From a bacterium UBA7470 (GTDB taxonomy: Bacteria; Pseudomonadota; Gammaproteobacteria; Burkholderiales; Burkholderiaceae_C): a DNA stretch of 6,481 nt. The translations under genes and the position numbers were made by a program. Under the pieces are notes generated by a model. It worked only from the letters and a program-made list of their open reading frames with translations. It was not told the origin of the DNA and ran no database searches. Positions within the stretch are counted from its first letter, which is position 1. Each line of letters opens with the position of its first letter. Below are positions 1 through 6,165 of this stretch, piece after piece. The stretch lies in the NCBI GenBank assembly GCA_002479815.1, contig DLPA01000060.1:1-6481 (forward strand), given 5' to 3'.

Positions 1-58
1 GTAGGCGTAAGCCAACAGATTTACAGTCTGCCCCCTTTAGCCACTCGGGCACCTCTCC
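1..58 (-). tRNA. tRNA-Tyr (GTA anticodon), partial: 5' part only
   Basis: Read on the minus strand from 58, the sequence begins GGAGAGG (5' acceptor strand), then TG, then a D arm of the form CCCGAGTGGCTAAAGGG. The anticodon arm follows, with stem GCAGA/TCTGT and loop CTGTAAA. The anticodon GTA is at 24-22 and reads tyrosine codons. After it comes the start of the long variable arm expected of bacterial tRNA-Tyr (a class II tRNA). The window edge removes the rest of that arm, the T arm and the 3' acceptor strand. The mature 5' end is only 12 bases past the ung stop codon, on the same strand. In many Betaproteobacteria tRNA-Tyr is followed by tRNA-Gly, tRNA-Thr and tuf; that would lie outside this window and is only an expectation. 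Confidence 0.93.
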
Positions 59-69
59 GTAAGCCTTGT

Positions 70-99
70 ATTATGCCATGTTCTTATTCAAATCGACAA
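70..99 (-). promoter_or_regulatory. Candidate sigma70 promoter for tRNA-Tyr inside the end of ung
   Basis: On the minus strand TTGTCG (94-99, 4 of 6 to the -35 consensus) is followed by an 18-base spacer and CATAAT (70-75, 5 of 6 to the -10 consensus). Transcription would start about 7 bases further on, leaving a leader of only a few bases before the mature tRNA 5' end at 58. The -10 box overlaps the ung TAA stop codon. No terminator fits in the 12 bases between ung and the tRNA, so operon read-through may also feed the tRNA. The call rests on sequence matching alone. Confidence 0.45.
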
Positions 100-802
100 G
101 CCAGTCGATCTTTTGTTGTTTTTTTTGCTCTAGCCATTCGTTGGCTTTTTGAAAATGGTTGCAACCCATGAAGGGGGTTGTGCCTCTGGTGGCTGATAAC
201 GGAGACGGATGCGTGGCAGATAAAAATTGGTGCCTACTTTTGTCTAGGTTCAATTGCAATGCCAAGGCCTGCGCATGATTACCCCAAAGCATGAACACTT
301 TTGACTGCTGATCGCAAGCTTTTAGTGCATTTTGAGTCAGAATCTCCCAGCCCAACCCAGAATGACTCGCTGGCTTACCGTCCTCGACAGTCAAGACTGT
401 ATTGAGCAATAAAACGCCTTGTGTAGCCCAAGACACTAAAGAGCCACTCCATTGGGGAGATGCACCCAAACTCCGGGTCAACTCCTTGCGAATATTGCGC
501 AGAGATGGCGGTATCACTCGACCTTGAGGGACTGAAAAGGCCAGGCCTTCTGCTTGTCCTGAGCCATGGTAGGGGTCTTGCCCGACAACCACGACCCGTA
601 CTTGCTTCAGCGGCGTCAGTGCCAGCATCCGCAATGGTTCGGCTGGATACACGACTGCGCCTGCATCCAACCGTTGCTGTAAGCGTGTCAACAACTGGAT
701 GCCTGCTGCGCTTGTAAAAAAGCGTTCTACGATTGCTTGCCAGTCTGGTGTCACAGACCATGAACGCCAATCAATAGAAGTTAAACGGATGTTGCTGCTC
801 AT
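71..802 (-). CDS. ung: Uracil-DNA glycosylase (family 1 UDG)
   Basis: A 243-residue protein that removes uracil from DNA, the first step of base excision repair after cytosine deamination or dUMP incorporation. It acts in the cytoplasm on the chromosome. All family 1 signatures are visible: the water-activating loop GQDPYHG at 74-80 with catalytic Asp76; PPSLRNI at 98-104; LLLNTVLTV at 131-139 with uracil-recognising Asn134; and the DNA-intercalation loop HPSPLS at 198-203 with catalytic His198, followed by GCNHF at 213-217. Length is slightly above the usual 220-230 because of short extensions at both ends; the C-terminal part has a Lys/Gln run (about 227-231). Its ATG overlaps the trpC stop codon as ATGA (799-802), with no clear Shine-Dalgarno site, so translation is probably coupled to trpC. 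Repair and Trp synthesis have no known functional link; the pairing is probably operon economy. Identity is near certain. Confidence 0.97.
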   Translation of the reverse strand: MSSNIRLTSIDWRSWSVTPDWQAIVERFFTSAAGIQLLTRLQQRLDAGAVVYPAEPLRMLALTPLKQVRVVVVGQDPYHGSGQAEGLAFSVPQGRVIPPSLRNIRKELTRSLGASPQWSGSLVSWATQGVLLLNTVLTVEDGKPASHSGLGWEILTQNALKACDQQSKVFMLWGNHAQALALQLNLDKSRHQFLSATHPSPLSATRGTTPFMGCNHFQKANEWLEQKKQQKIDWLVDLNKNMA

Positions 803-1602
803 GCAAACAACTCAGCCAACGCAACACCGGGGTTGTGCGCTCGCATCAATGCTTCCCCTACCAAAAATGCTGGAACCTGCGCTTGGCGCAGTTGCTGCAC
901 ATCAGCCTGCGTCAAAATGCCTGACTCCGCTACGAGCACACGCGCATCGTCAATCAGCGTCGGGACATCGCGGATCAAGTCGAGCGTGACTTCCAAGCTC
1001 ACCTCAAATGTACGTAGATTGCGGTTATTGACCCCAATCAAGGGTGTTTTTAAACGCAAAGCACGGTCCAGTTCGACTCGATCATGCACTTCGACCAAGA
1101 CCGCCATCCCCAAGCTGAAGGCCAAGTCTTCCAAATCAGACAGCTGTTTGTCATCAAGACACGCTGCAATCAGCAAGATGGCATCGGCTCCCATTGCTCT
1201 GGCTTCATACACTTGGTAAGCATCGACCATAAAGTCTTTACGGAGCACGGGTAAATGACAACTGGCACGTGCTTGCTTTAAAAACTCGGGCGATCCTTGA
1301 AAGTACTGTCTATCGGTCAGTACAGATAGACAAGCAGCTCCATGCTCGGCATAACTTTGCGCAATATCGGCAGGCACAAAATCCGCCCGCAACACGCCCT
1401 TAGACGGACTGGCCTTCTTGACTTCGGCAATGACTGCCGCACGGCCTTGGGCCTGCTTTTGGCGCAAAGCACCGACAAAATCCCGTGTCAACAATCGGCT
1501 TTCGGCGTCTTCGCGCACCATGTGCAAGGGTTTGTGTTGTTGGGCTTGTGCAATCTCCTCGTGCTTGGTCGCGACGATGCGTTGCAAAATATCACTGCTC
1601 AT
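799..1602 (-). CDS. trpC: Indole-3-glycerol-phosphate synthase
   Basis: A 267-residue TIM-barrel enzyme that converts 1-(2-carboxyphenylamino)-1-deoxyribulose 5-phosphate to indole-3-glycerol phosphate, the fifth step of Trp synthesis after chorismate is counted as substrate of the first. Visible motifs: AEVKKASPSKG (59-69, Glu60 and Lys62), SVLTD (93-97), LRKDF (120-124, Lys122 as the likely catalytic acid), VEVH (170-173, Glu171), GVNNRNL (190-196), ESGI (226-229) and the phosphate-binding FLVGEALM (246-253). The length is that of the single-function enzyme; there is no fused TrpF domain as in E. coli. The start gives the usual N-terminus (SSDILQRIVATKHEEI); a weak GAAAG lies about 9-13 bases upstream. 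A 103-base gap separates it from trpD upstream. It contains a modest stem (1634-1639 with 1646-1651) but no U run, so I do not call a terminator. It overlaps ung downstream by 4 bases. Confidence 0.97.
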   Translation of the reverse strand: MSSDILQRIVATKHEEIAQAQQHKPLHMVREDAESRLLTRDFVGALRQKQAQGRAAVIAEVKKASPSKGVLRADFVPADIAQSYAEHGAACLSVLTDRQYFQGSPEFLKQARASCHLPVLRKDFMVDAYQVYEARAMGADAILLIAACLDDKQLSDLEDLAFSLGMAVLVEVHDRVELDRALRLKTPLIGVNNRNLRTFEVSLEVTLDLIRDVPTLIDDARVLVAESGILTQADVQQLRQAQVPAFLVGEALMRAHNPGVALAELFA

Positions 1603-1705
1603 GTAAATGATCTTTCGTTGAAGAGTTGAAAGCGCCCCCCGTAGAGGGAGCTGCCTTGAGCGAGAATGGGTTATCAGAAAGACACGGGCATCAAGCCGCC
1701 CTTTT

Positions 1706-2734
1706 TTACTTAAATGCCACCAAAGCTTCTAATTTGGCTTTTGCTGCACCGTTTTCTAAGACCTCAAATGCTCGCAGCAAGCCCTCAGATATGGTGGAGG
1801 CTACGCCCGCGGCATACAAAGCCACGCCCGCATTCAGCGCCACAATGTCTCTCGCAGGTCCAGCTTGATTGTGGAGCACGCCTAGCAGCATCGCCTTCGA
1901 TTCGTCGGCAGTTTCTACCTTCAAGGCACGGTTACTGGCCATCGCCAAGCCAAAATCTTCGGGATGAATTTCATACTCGGTCACGACGCCATCCTTGAGT
2001 TCACCGACCAAGGTGGCAGCGCCCAAACTGACCTCATCCATGCCATCCAAGCCATGCACCACCACAGCGTGCTCAGCACCTAACCGCTCCAACGCACGCA
2101 CCTGTATTCCGACCAAGTCAGGGTGAAACACCCCCATCAGGATATTGGGTGCATTCGCGGGATTGGTGAGTGGTCCCAAAATGTTAAAAATGGTTTTAAT
2201 GCCCAGCTCTCGACGAACTGGAGCCACATTTTTCATAGCGGGATGATGATTGGGGGCAAACATAAACCCTAAACCCAAATCTTCGATGCACCGTGCAATG
2301 TCATGAGGCGGCAAATGGATATTCACGCCCAGACTTTCCAGCACATCGGCGCTGCCGCTTTTACTACTGACACTACGCCCCCCGTGCTTGCTCACACGCG
2401 CGCCAGCAGCAGCGGCCACAAACATGGAACAAGTGGAGATGTTGAACGTATGAGAACCATCGCCCCCCGTGCCCACGATGTCCACCAAATGCTCGGTATT
2501 CGTGACAGACACCTTGGTTGAAAACTCGCGCATGACCTGTGCGGCTGCGGTGATTTCCCCTATGGTTTCTTTCTTCACGCGCAAGCCGGTGATGAGGGCC
2601 GCCATCATGACAGGAGACATCTCACCGCTCATGATGAGGCGCATCAAGTGAAGCATCTCATCGTGGAATATCTCACGGTGCTCTATCGTCCGCTGCAAGG
2701 CTTGTTGCGGGGTAATTTTCGCGGTATGGGGCAT
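1706..2734 (-). CDS. trpD: Anthranilate phosphoribosyltransferase
   Basis: A 342-residue enzyme that transfers phosphoribose from PRPP to anthranilate, giving N-(5'-phosphoribosyl)anthranilate, in the cytoplasm as a homodimer in known members. Order of motifs: a helical N-terminal domain (HREIFHDEM, 19-27; SGEMSPVMMAAL, 36-47; LRVKKETIGEI, 51-61); the PRPP loop GTGGDGS (88-94) followed by NIST; KHGGR (116-120); KSGSADVLE (125-133); HPAMKNV (164-170); the RRELGIKTIFNILGPLTNP segment (174-192); and DGMDEVS (230-236) with the Asp233-Glu234 pair that binds magnesium. The length is normal for a stand-alone TrpD, not fused to TrpG. An AAAGG lies about 6 bases before the ATG. It follows trpG after a 75-base spacer that contains a tandem octamer. 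Its product needs TrpF, which is not in this window. Confidence 0.97.
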   Translation of the reverse strand: MPHTAKITPQQALQRTIEHREIFHDEMLHLMRLIMSGEMSPVMMAALITGLRVKKETIGEITAAAQVMREFSTKVSVTNTEHLVDIVGTGGDGSHTFNISTCSMFVAAAAGARVSKHGGRSVSSKSGSADVLESLGVNIHLPPHDIARCIEDLGLGFMFAPNHHPAMKNVAPVRRELGIKTIFNILGPLTNPANAPNILMGVFHPDLVGIQVRALERLGAEHAVVVHGLDGMDEVSLGAATLVGELKDGVVTEYEIHPEDFGLAMASNRALKVETADESKAMLLGVLHNQAGPARDIVALNAGVALYAAGVASTISEGLLRAFEVLENGAAKAKLEALVAFK

Positions 2735-2750
2735 AAGAACCTTTGAATCA

Positions 2751-2782
2751 AACAGTTGAACAGTTAGACAATTGAACTGATG
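2751..2782. repeat. Degenerate tandem octamer, about four units, in the trpG-trpD spacer
   Basis: Four adjoining 8-base blocks, AACAGTTG, AACAGTTA, GACAATTG and AACTGATG, resemble one another; the first two differ at one position only. The array fills about half of the trpG-trpD spacer and ends 16 bases before the trpD ATG (on the minus strand), upstream of its ribosome binding site. It may have grown by strand slippage. No function is evident, and the fourth unit is a poor match. Confidence 0.45.
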
Positions 2783-2809
2783 GGATAAGCAACGAGAGGC
2801 CTCGTCGCA

Positions 2810-3391
2810 TCAAGCATTCAAAAAATTCCGCAGCATGGCATGGCCATGCTCCGTCAAAATGCTTTCAGGGTGGAATTGCACGCCTTCGATGGGCAGGCTG
2901 GTGTGGCGCACGCCCATGATTTCACCATCGTCCGTCCACGCCGTCACCGCCAATTCTGCGGGACAGGTCTGCCGCTCTATCGCCAACGAGTGATAGCGGT
3001 TCACCATAAAGCGTTCTGGCAGACCCGCAAACACGCCTTGCTGCGTCGTGGTGATGACGCTGGTTTTGCCGTGCATCAACGTTTGAGCGCGAATGATCTT
3101 GCCACCAAAGGCCGCGCCTATGCTTTGATGCCCCAAGCACACCCCCAAAATTGGCACACGGCCTGCAAAGTGGCGGATGGCAGGCACAGACACGCCAGCC
3201 TCGGCGGGCGAGCAAGGACCGGGTGACACCACCAAGCGGTCAAACATCCCTGCGGCCCACATCTCATCCATCTCAGCCAAGGTGATTTCATCGTTGCGGG
3301 CCACCTGTACGTGTGCGCCCAATTCGCCCAAGTATTGGACGATGTTGTAGGTGAACGAATCGTAGTTGTCGATCATCAACAGGTTGGTCAT
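2810..3391 (-). CDS. trpG: Anthranilate synthase glutamine amidotransferase subunit
   Basis: A 193-residue class I glutamine amidotransferase that releases ammonia from glutamine and passes it to TrpE. Visible: LLMIDNYDSFTYN (4-16), the oxyanion loop VVSPGPCSP (54-62), the nucleophile elbow GVCLGHQ (83-89) with Cys85, HGKT (108-111), RYHSL (132-136), and FHPES (173-177) with His174 and Glu176 completing the triad. The frame is open back to an ATG at 3409 that overlaps the trpE stop as ATGA. I chose the ATG at 3391 because a perfect AAGGAG lies 7 bases before it and because family members begin right at the MxNLLMIDNYDSF segment; the longer form would add the atypical residues MRRSRT. The gap to trpE is 14 bases. 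A small stem (2792-2796 with 2801-2805) follows the stop but has no U run. In some bacteria this subunit also serves 4-amino-4-deoxychorismate synthase; that cannot be decided here. Confidence 0.96.
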   Translation of the reverse strand: MTNLLMIDNYDSFTYNIVQYLGELGAHVQVARNDEITLAEMDEMWAAGMFDRLVVSPGPCSPAEAGVSVPAIRHFAGRVPILGVCLGHQSIGAAFGGKIIRAQTLMHGKTSVITTTQQGVFAGLPERFMVNRYHSLAIERQTCPAELAVTAWTDDGEIMGVRHTSLPIEGVQFHPESILTEHGHAMLRNFLNA

Positions 3392-3398
3392 GGTGCGG

Positions 3399-3404
3399 CT
3401 CCTT
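3399..3404 (-). promoter_or_regulatory. Ribosome binding site that decides the trpG start
   Basis: AAGGAG on the minus strand, 7 bases before the ATG at 3391. It lies inside the six extra codons that a start at 3409 would add, which argues that 3391 is the true start. Confidence 0.85.
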
Positions 3405-3405
3405 C

Positions 3406-4974
3406 TCATTCCAATCCAGCTTCAACGAGTTCGGCGGCCCGCAACAAGGCGCGGGCTTTGTGCTCCGTCTCGCGCCATTCCATCTCAGGCACGCTGTCGG
3501 CCACCACTCCGGCGGCGGCTTGCACATACAAAGTGCCATCGACAATCACGCCCGTGCGAATGGCAATCGCCACATCCATATCCCCCCCAAAACTCAAGTA
3601 CCCACACGCCCCGCCATACACCCCGCGCTTGACAGGCTCTAGCTGGTCGATCAACTCCATCGCATGCACTTTGGGCGCACCAGACAGCGTCCCAGCGGGG
3701 AAGGTGGCTTTGAGCACGTCCATGCTGGTCATGCCTTTGTTGAGCAAACCCTCCACGTTGCTGACGATGTGCATGACGTGGCTGTAACGCTCGACGGCAA
3801 AGGCCTCCGTCACCTTCACCGAACCCGTTTGGGCAATGCGACCAATATCGTTGCGTGCCAAATCAATCAGCATCACATGCTCGGCACGCTCTTTCGGATC
3901 AGCGATCAATTCCGCCTCCGCCGCTTTGTCGGCTTCGGGTGTGGCCCCGCGTGGGCGTGTGCCGGCCAAGGGACGAATGGTGATCTTGCGCGCTGAACGC
4001 TCGGCCTGACCGTCTGCTGCTGGTAACGTCACTTGCTCTTGGCGCACCAAAATCTCTGGCGAGGCTCCCACCACATGGAAATCACTCCCACGCCCATCGG
4101 CCCCGTGGAAGTTGTAGTAATACATATAGGGACTGGGATTCAAGGAGCGCAAAGCGCGGTACAGGCTCAAAGGACTTTGCTCAAAGGGCTTGGCAATGCG
4201 CTGCCCCATCACAATCTGCATGAAGTCGCCTTGGGCAATCAGCGCCTTGGCCCGCTCCACCGCTGCCAGAAAATCCTCTTTGGCATAGCTGCGTGACTCG
4301 GCTTGGGGTGCAGTCGGCGCCGCCGTCGGCGGAAAGACCGCCGAGCGCAGCCGGGCTTTCAACTCGGTCAGCCGCGCCTTGCCCATCGCATACGCACGCG
4401 GCTGGGCCGGATCGGCATACACCATCAAATGCAGTTGGCCCGATAAGTTGTCAATCACCGCCAACTCCTCGCACTGCAAGAGCAAAATATCCGGGCTGCC
4501 CAAAGGATCGGGCTGACAACTGTGGGCCAATTTTTTTTCGATGTGGCGCACCGTGTCGTAGCCGAAATACCCGGCCAAACCGCCGCAAAAACGCGGCATT
4601 TGGGGCTGCAACGCGACTTTGAAGCGTTGCTGATACGCGGCAATGAAGTCCAAGGGGTTGCCATGATCGGTTTCGACCACCTGCCCATCGGTCACCACTT
4701 CGGTTTTGGCCTCTGCCCCAAAGCCTGTGGCTCGCAACCATGTGCGGGCAGGCAGGCCGATGAAGCTGTAACGCCCGAAACGCTCGCCCCCCACTACAGA
4801 CTCCAATAAAAAGCTGTTCGCACCGGGCACGGCCCCCGGACTCGCGGCAGAGGTATGCGCCAGCTTTAAATACACCGACAGCGGTGTCTCCAAATCGGCA
4901 AACACGGTTGCCATCAAAGGAATGCGGTTATAGCCTTCACCGGCCAGGCGTAAAAATTCAGATTCAGTGATCAC
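3406..4974 (-). CDS. trpE: Anthranilate synthase component I
   Basis: With TrpG it makes anthranilate from chorismate and ammonia, the committed step of Trp synthesis. Counted from the GTG at 4974 (522 residues): the feedback-site element LLES (56-59) within a segment running to GRYSFIG; a small Ala/Pro-rich stretch (about 42-53) and a Pro/Ala linker (about 215-225); then the chorismate-binding domain with NPSPYMY (279-285, the second half of the usual Trp allosteric site), RPLAGTRPRG (334-343), ERAEHVMLIDLARND (362-376), TFPAGTLSGAPK (424-435) and GGACGY. Both halves of the Trp pocket look intact, so feedback inhibition is expected. Start choice: the frame stays open to another GTG at 4995, adding MFSTGFL. 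I prefer 4974 because family members normally begin at the ITExEF segment, but neither start has a strong Shine-Dalgarno site (ACGGGG lies about 8-13 bases before 4974). It is the first large gene of the operon, 234 bases after the candidate leader peptide. PabB and isochorismate synthases are related, but the operon and the trpG partner settle it. Confidence 0.96.
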   Translation of the reverse strand: MITESEFLRLAGEGYNRIPLMATVFADLETPLSVYLKLAHTSAASPGAVPGANSFLLESVVGGERFGRYSFIGLPARTWLRATGFGAEAKTEVVTDGQVVETDHGNPLDFIAAYQQRFKVALQPQMPRFCGGLAGYFGYDTVRHIEKKLAHSCQPDPLGSPDILLLQCEELAVIDNLSGQLHLMVYADPAQPRAYAMGKARLTELKARLRSAVFPPTAAPTAPQAESRSYAKEDFLAAVERAKALIAQGDFMQIVMGQRIAKPFEQSPLSLYRALRSLNPSPYMYYYNFHGADGRGSDFHVVGASPEILVRQEQVTLPAADGQAERSARKITIRPLAGTRPRGATPEADKAAEAELIADPKERAEHVMLIDLARNDIGRIAQTGSVKVTEAFAVERYSHVMHIVSNVEGLLNKGMTSMDVLKATFPAGTLSGAPKVHAMELIDQLEPVKRGVYGGACGYLSFGGDMDVAIAIRTGVIVDGTLYVQAAAGVVADSVPEMEWRETEHKARALLRAAELVEAGLE

Positions 4975-5093
4975 AAGAAACCCCGTCGAAAACACCCATC
5001 AACAATGATGAATGCACAAACTTTTGAAGGGGACAGACGCGACGGTAAGGAACACGGTGGTACAGGCCGCAAGCTTTGTCGCCAAGCTTGGCA

Positions 5094-5254
5094 CTGATCG
5101 ATTGCGCATGATCCGATGGTCATTTGCGCCCAACAAGGCGATCAGAACGGCCCTGTTGCACCTGCACCCACCCACTCATTGTCGTCGTGCCTGTCGCCAA
5201 TAACTGCGTCAGACAAACAAACAGCGTCGCCAGGGCCAAGCTCCCCGGTCGCTG
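5094..5254 (-). promoter_or_regulatory. Structured trp leader RNA, candidate attenuator
   Basis: On the minus-strand transcript several stems can be read. Stem A is a two-part stem: CAGCG (5250-5254) with CGCTG (5222-5226), and CCGGGG (5243-5248) with CCCTGG (5230-5235, one G-U), covering the Trp codons. Stem B covers the leader stop codon (5206-5214 with 5189-5197, one mismatch). Stem C pairs CAACAGGGC (5150-5158) with GCCTTGTTG (5131-5139, one G-U). An alternative to both A and C is GGCCCTG (5231-5237) with CAGGGCC (5149-5155), seven perfect pairs. Further on, CTGATCG (5139-5145) pairs with CGATCAG (5094-5100) around a GCGC/ATGA stem (5104-5129). A:C competition is the topology of an attenuator, but stem C is followed by GGCGCAAATG and not by U residues, so a classical intrinsic terminator is missing. 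Stems were found by eye without energy calculation. Confidence 0.5.
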
Positions 5255-5286
5255 CAACCTGTGGTGGTGGTGCGATGAATAAACAT
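5209..5286 (-). CDS. trpL: Candidate trp operon leader peptide
   Basis: A 25-codon minus-strand frame, ATG at 5286 to TGA at 5209, between the putative trp promoter and trpE. The peptide begins MFIHRTTTT and carries GAWPWRR at residues 15-21, so two of 25 codons are Trp (TGG at 5236-5238 and 5230-5232), separated by one Pro codon. Trp is normally rare, so two closely spaced Trp codons in a short frame just upstream of trpE fit a leader peptide that senses charged tRNA-Trp. The Trp codons lie in the loop and 3' arm of a strong stem (5222-5254), as attenuation requires. Against it: Trp codons are adjacent in the best-known trpL, here they are one codon apart; there is no clear Shine-Dalgarno site; and I see no U-run terminator. 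The role is inferred, not shown. Confidence 0.7.
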   Translation of the reverse strand: MFIHRTTTTGCSDRGAWPWRRCLFV

Positions 5287-5341
5287 AAGTGACAGTGTAA
5301 CAAAGCCGATTTGCGGGGTGCGAGGTGCCGCCAAACTCTTA

Positions 5342-5370
5342 CTTATAACTGACATCCGTAACAACCCCAA
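5342..5370 (-). promoter_or_regulatory. Candidate sigma70 promoter of the trp operon
   Basis: On the minus strand TTGGGG (5365-5370, 3 of 6, with the key TTG) is spaced exactly 17 bases from TATAAG (5342-5347, 5 of 6). Transcription from about 5335 would leave some 50 bases before the leader ATG at 5286. A second possible -10, TACACT, lies at 5294-5299, 7 bases before that ATG, but has no recognisable -35. I see no TrpR-type operator. For the divergent gene on the plus strand I find no convincing promoter in 5287-5439, though it must lie in or near this stretch. Confidence 0.5.
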
Positions 5371-5439
5371 TACCCCTACCTGTTATTAAAGTGGAAAATA
5401 TAAAAAAAGCACGACCGTTCGTAAACACGGAGACATCCC

Positions 5440-6078
5440 ATGCAATTCTCGCCCTCACCCTCCTCCTTCCCTTTGTCTGGCCTATCGCGCCGTCACCTCA
5501 TGCTGGGCAGCGCCGCACTGGGCCTGAGCAGCGTCTCTTTGTGCGCGTGGTCGCAAAGTACCACCGAAGCGGGAGGGATCAAGTTCGACAATCGCATCAC
5601 GGTGCAGGGGCAGAGTCTGCAACTCAACGGCGCGGGTGTACGTTACAAGGCCGTGTTTAAGGTGTACGCAGCGGGTTTGTATTTGTCGCAAAAGACCGAT
5701 ACCCCTGAAACTGCACTGTCTGTTGCAGGTCCTAAACGCATACGCTTGACCATGCTGCGCGACATCGACAACAACGAATTTGGCAAGCTCTTTACGCGCG
5801 GCGTCGAAGACAACACGCCGCGCAACGAGATGTCGCGCTTGGTGCCGGGCCTCATTCGCATGAGTGAAGTGTTTTCCAGTAACAAAAAATTCACCCATGG
5901 CGACACCATCTTGATTGACTGGCTGCCCGGTGAAGGGACTTACATCACCGTGCGCGACAAAGTGCAAGGCGAGGCCTTCAAAGAGCCAGAATTTTTCAAC
6001 GCCCTGCTGCGCATCTGGCTGGGTAAAAGCCCTGCGGATCATCAACTTAAAGAAGCACTGCTCGGCAAACCCAGCTGA
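5440..6078 (+). CDS. Exported chalcone-isomerase-like domain protein
   Basis: A 212-residue protein. The N-terminus is a twin-arginine-type signal: SRRHLM at 16-21, a hydrophobic stretch LGSAALGLSSVSL (22-34), and a likely cleavage site after Ala-Trp-Ser (36-38), so the product is probably exported folded to the periplasm. The mature part fits the bacterial chalcone-isomerase-like family: GVRYKAVFKVYAAGLYL (66-82), a middle segment with RDIDNNEFGKLFTRG (107-121), and the C-terminal LLRIWLGKSPADHQLKEALLG (189-209) that is typical of the family. Plant chalcone isomerases share the fold; bacterial members have no settled enzyme activity, and fatty acid binding has been suggested for relatives. 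A GGAG 7 bases before the ATG supports the start. It is transcribed away from the trp operon and ends before the palindromic element at 6136-6376. Family assignment is from memory of motifs; function is unknown. Confidence 0.85.
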   Translation: MQFSPSPSSFPLSGLSRRHLMLGSAALGLSSVSLCAWSQSTTEAGGIKFDNRITVQGQSLQLNGAGVRYKAVFKVYAAGLYLSQKTDTPETALSVAGPKRIRLTMLRDIDNNEFGKLFTRGVEDNTPRNEMSRLVPGLIRMSEVFSSNKKFTHGDTILIDWLPGEGTYITVRDKVQGEAFKEPEFFNALLRIWLGKSPADHQLKEALLGKPS

Positions 6079-6145
6079 ATTCACGGCTGACGTTCGCGCC
6101 CATGCGGTCAGCATGGATGCGTTGACAGCTCTTTAATCAGATAGC

Positions 6146-6165
6146 AAAAAAAGTGAGCTGCTCAC
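6146..6165 (-). terminator. Intrinsic terminator for the gene entering from the right
   Basis: On the minus strand GTGAG-CAG-CTCAC is followed by T7. Alone the stem is only 5 base pairs, but this arm can also pair with the complementary arm at 6344-6376, transcribed first on this strand, to make a much longer hairpin ending in the U run. It would serve the minus-strand gene ending at 6396. Confidence 0.55.

Noticed and set aside
1634..1651. Stem in the trpD-trpC gap as an intrinsic terminator
   Set aside because: Only six pairs with one G-U and no T run afterwards; a terminator here would cut off trpC and ung.
3392..3409. trpG starting at the ATG at 3409, overlapping the trpE stop
   Set aside because: The AAGGAG lies within this extension at the right distance from the ATG at 3391, and the extra residues are not typical of the family.
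5081..5092. Perfect palindrome GCCAAGCTTGGC in the trp leader as an operator
   Set aside because: It overlaps another stem (5070-5076 with 5084-5090) and lies far past the promoter. It is more simply part of the leader RNA folding, and I know of no regulator with this site.
5120..5179. A second short frame on the trp strand, MSGWVQ..., 19 codons with one Trp codon
   Set aside because: Only one Trp codon, no ribosome binding site, and it lies after the better candidate at 5209-5286. Probably chance.
5482..6114. A long open frame of 210 codons antisense to the chalcone-isomerase-like gene
   Set aside because: It is a shadow of the real gene, which has a ribosome binding site, a signal peptide and family motifs. 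The antisense product shows no recognisable domain.
6122..6127. Perfect TTGACA that could be a -35 box
   Set aside because: No -10-like hexamer lies 16-18 bases downstream, and no plus-strand gene follows.
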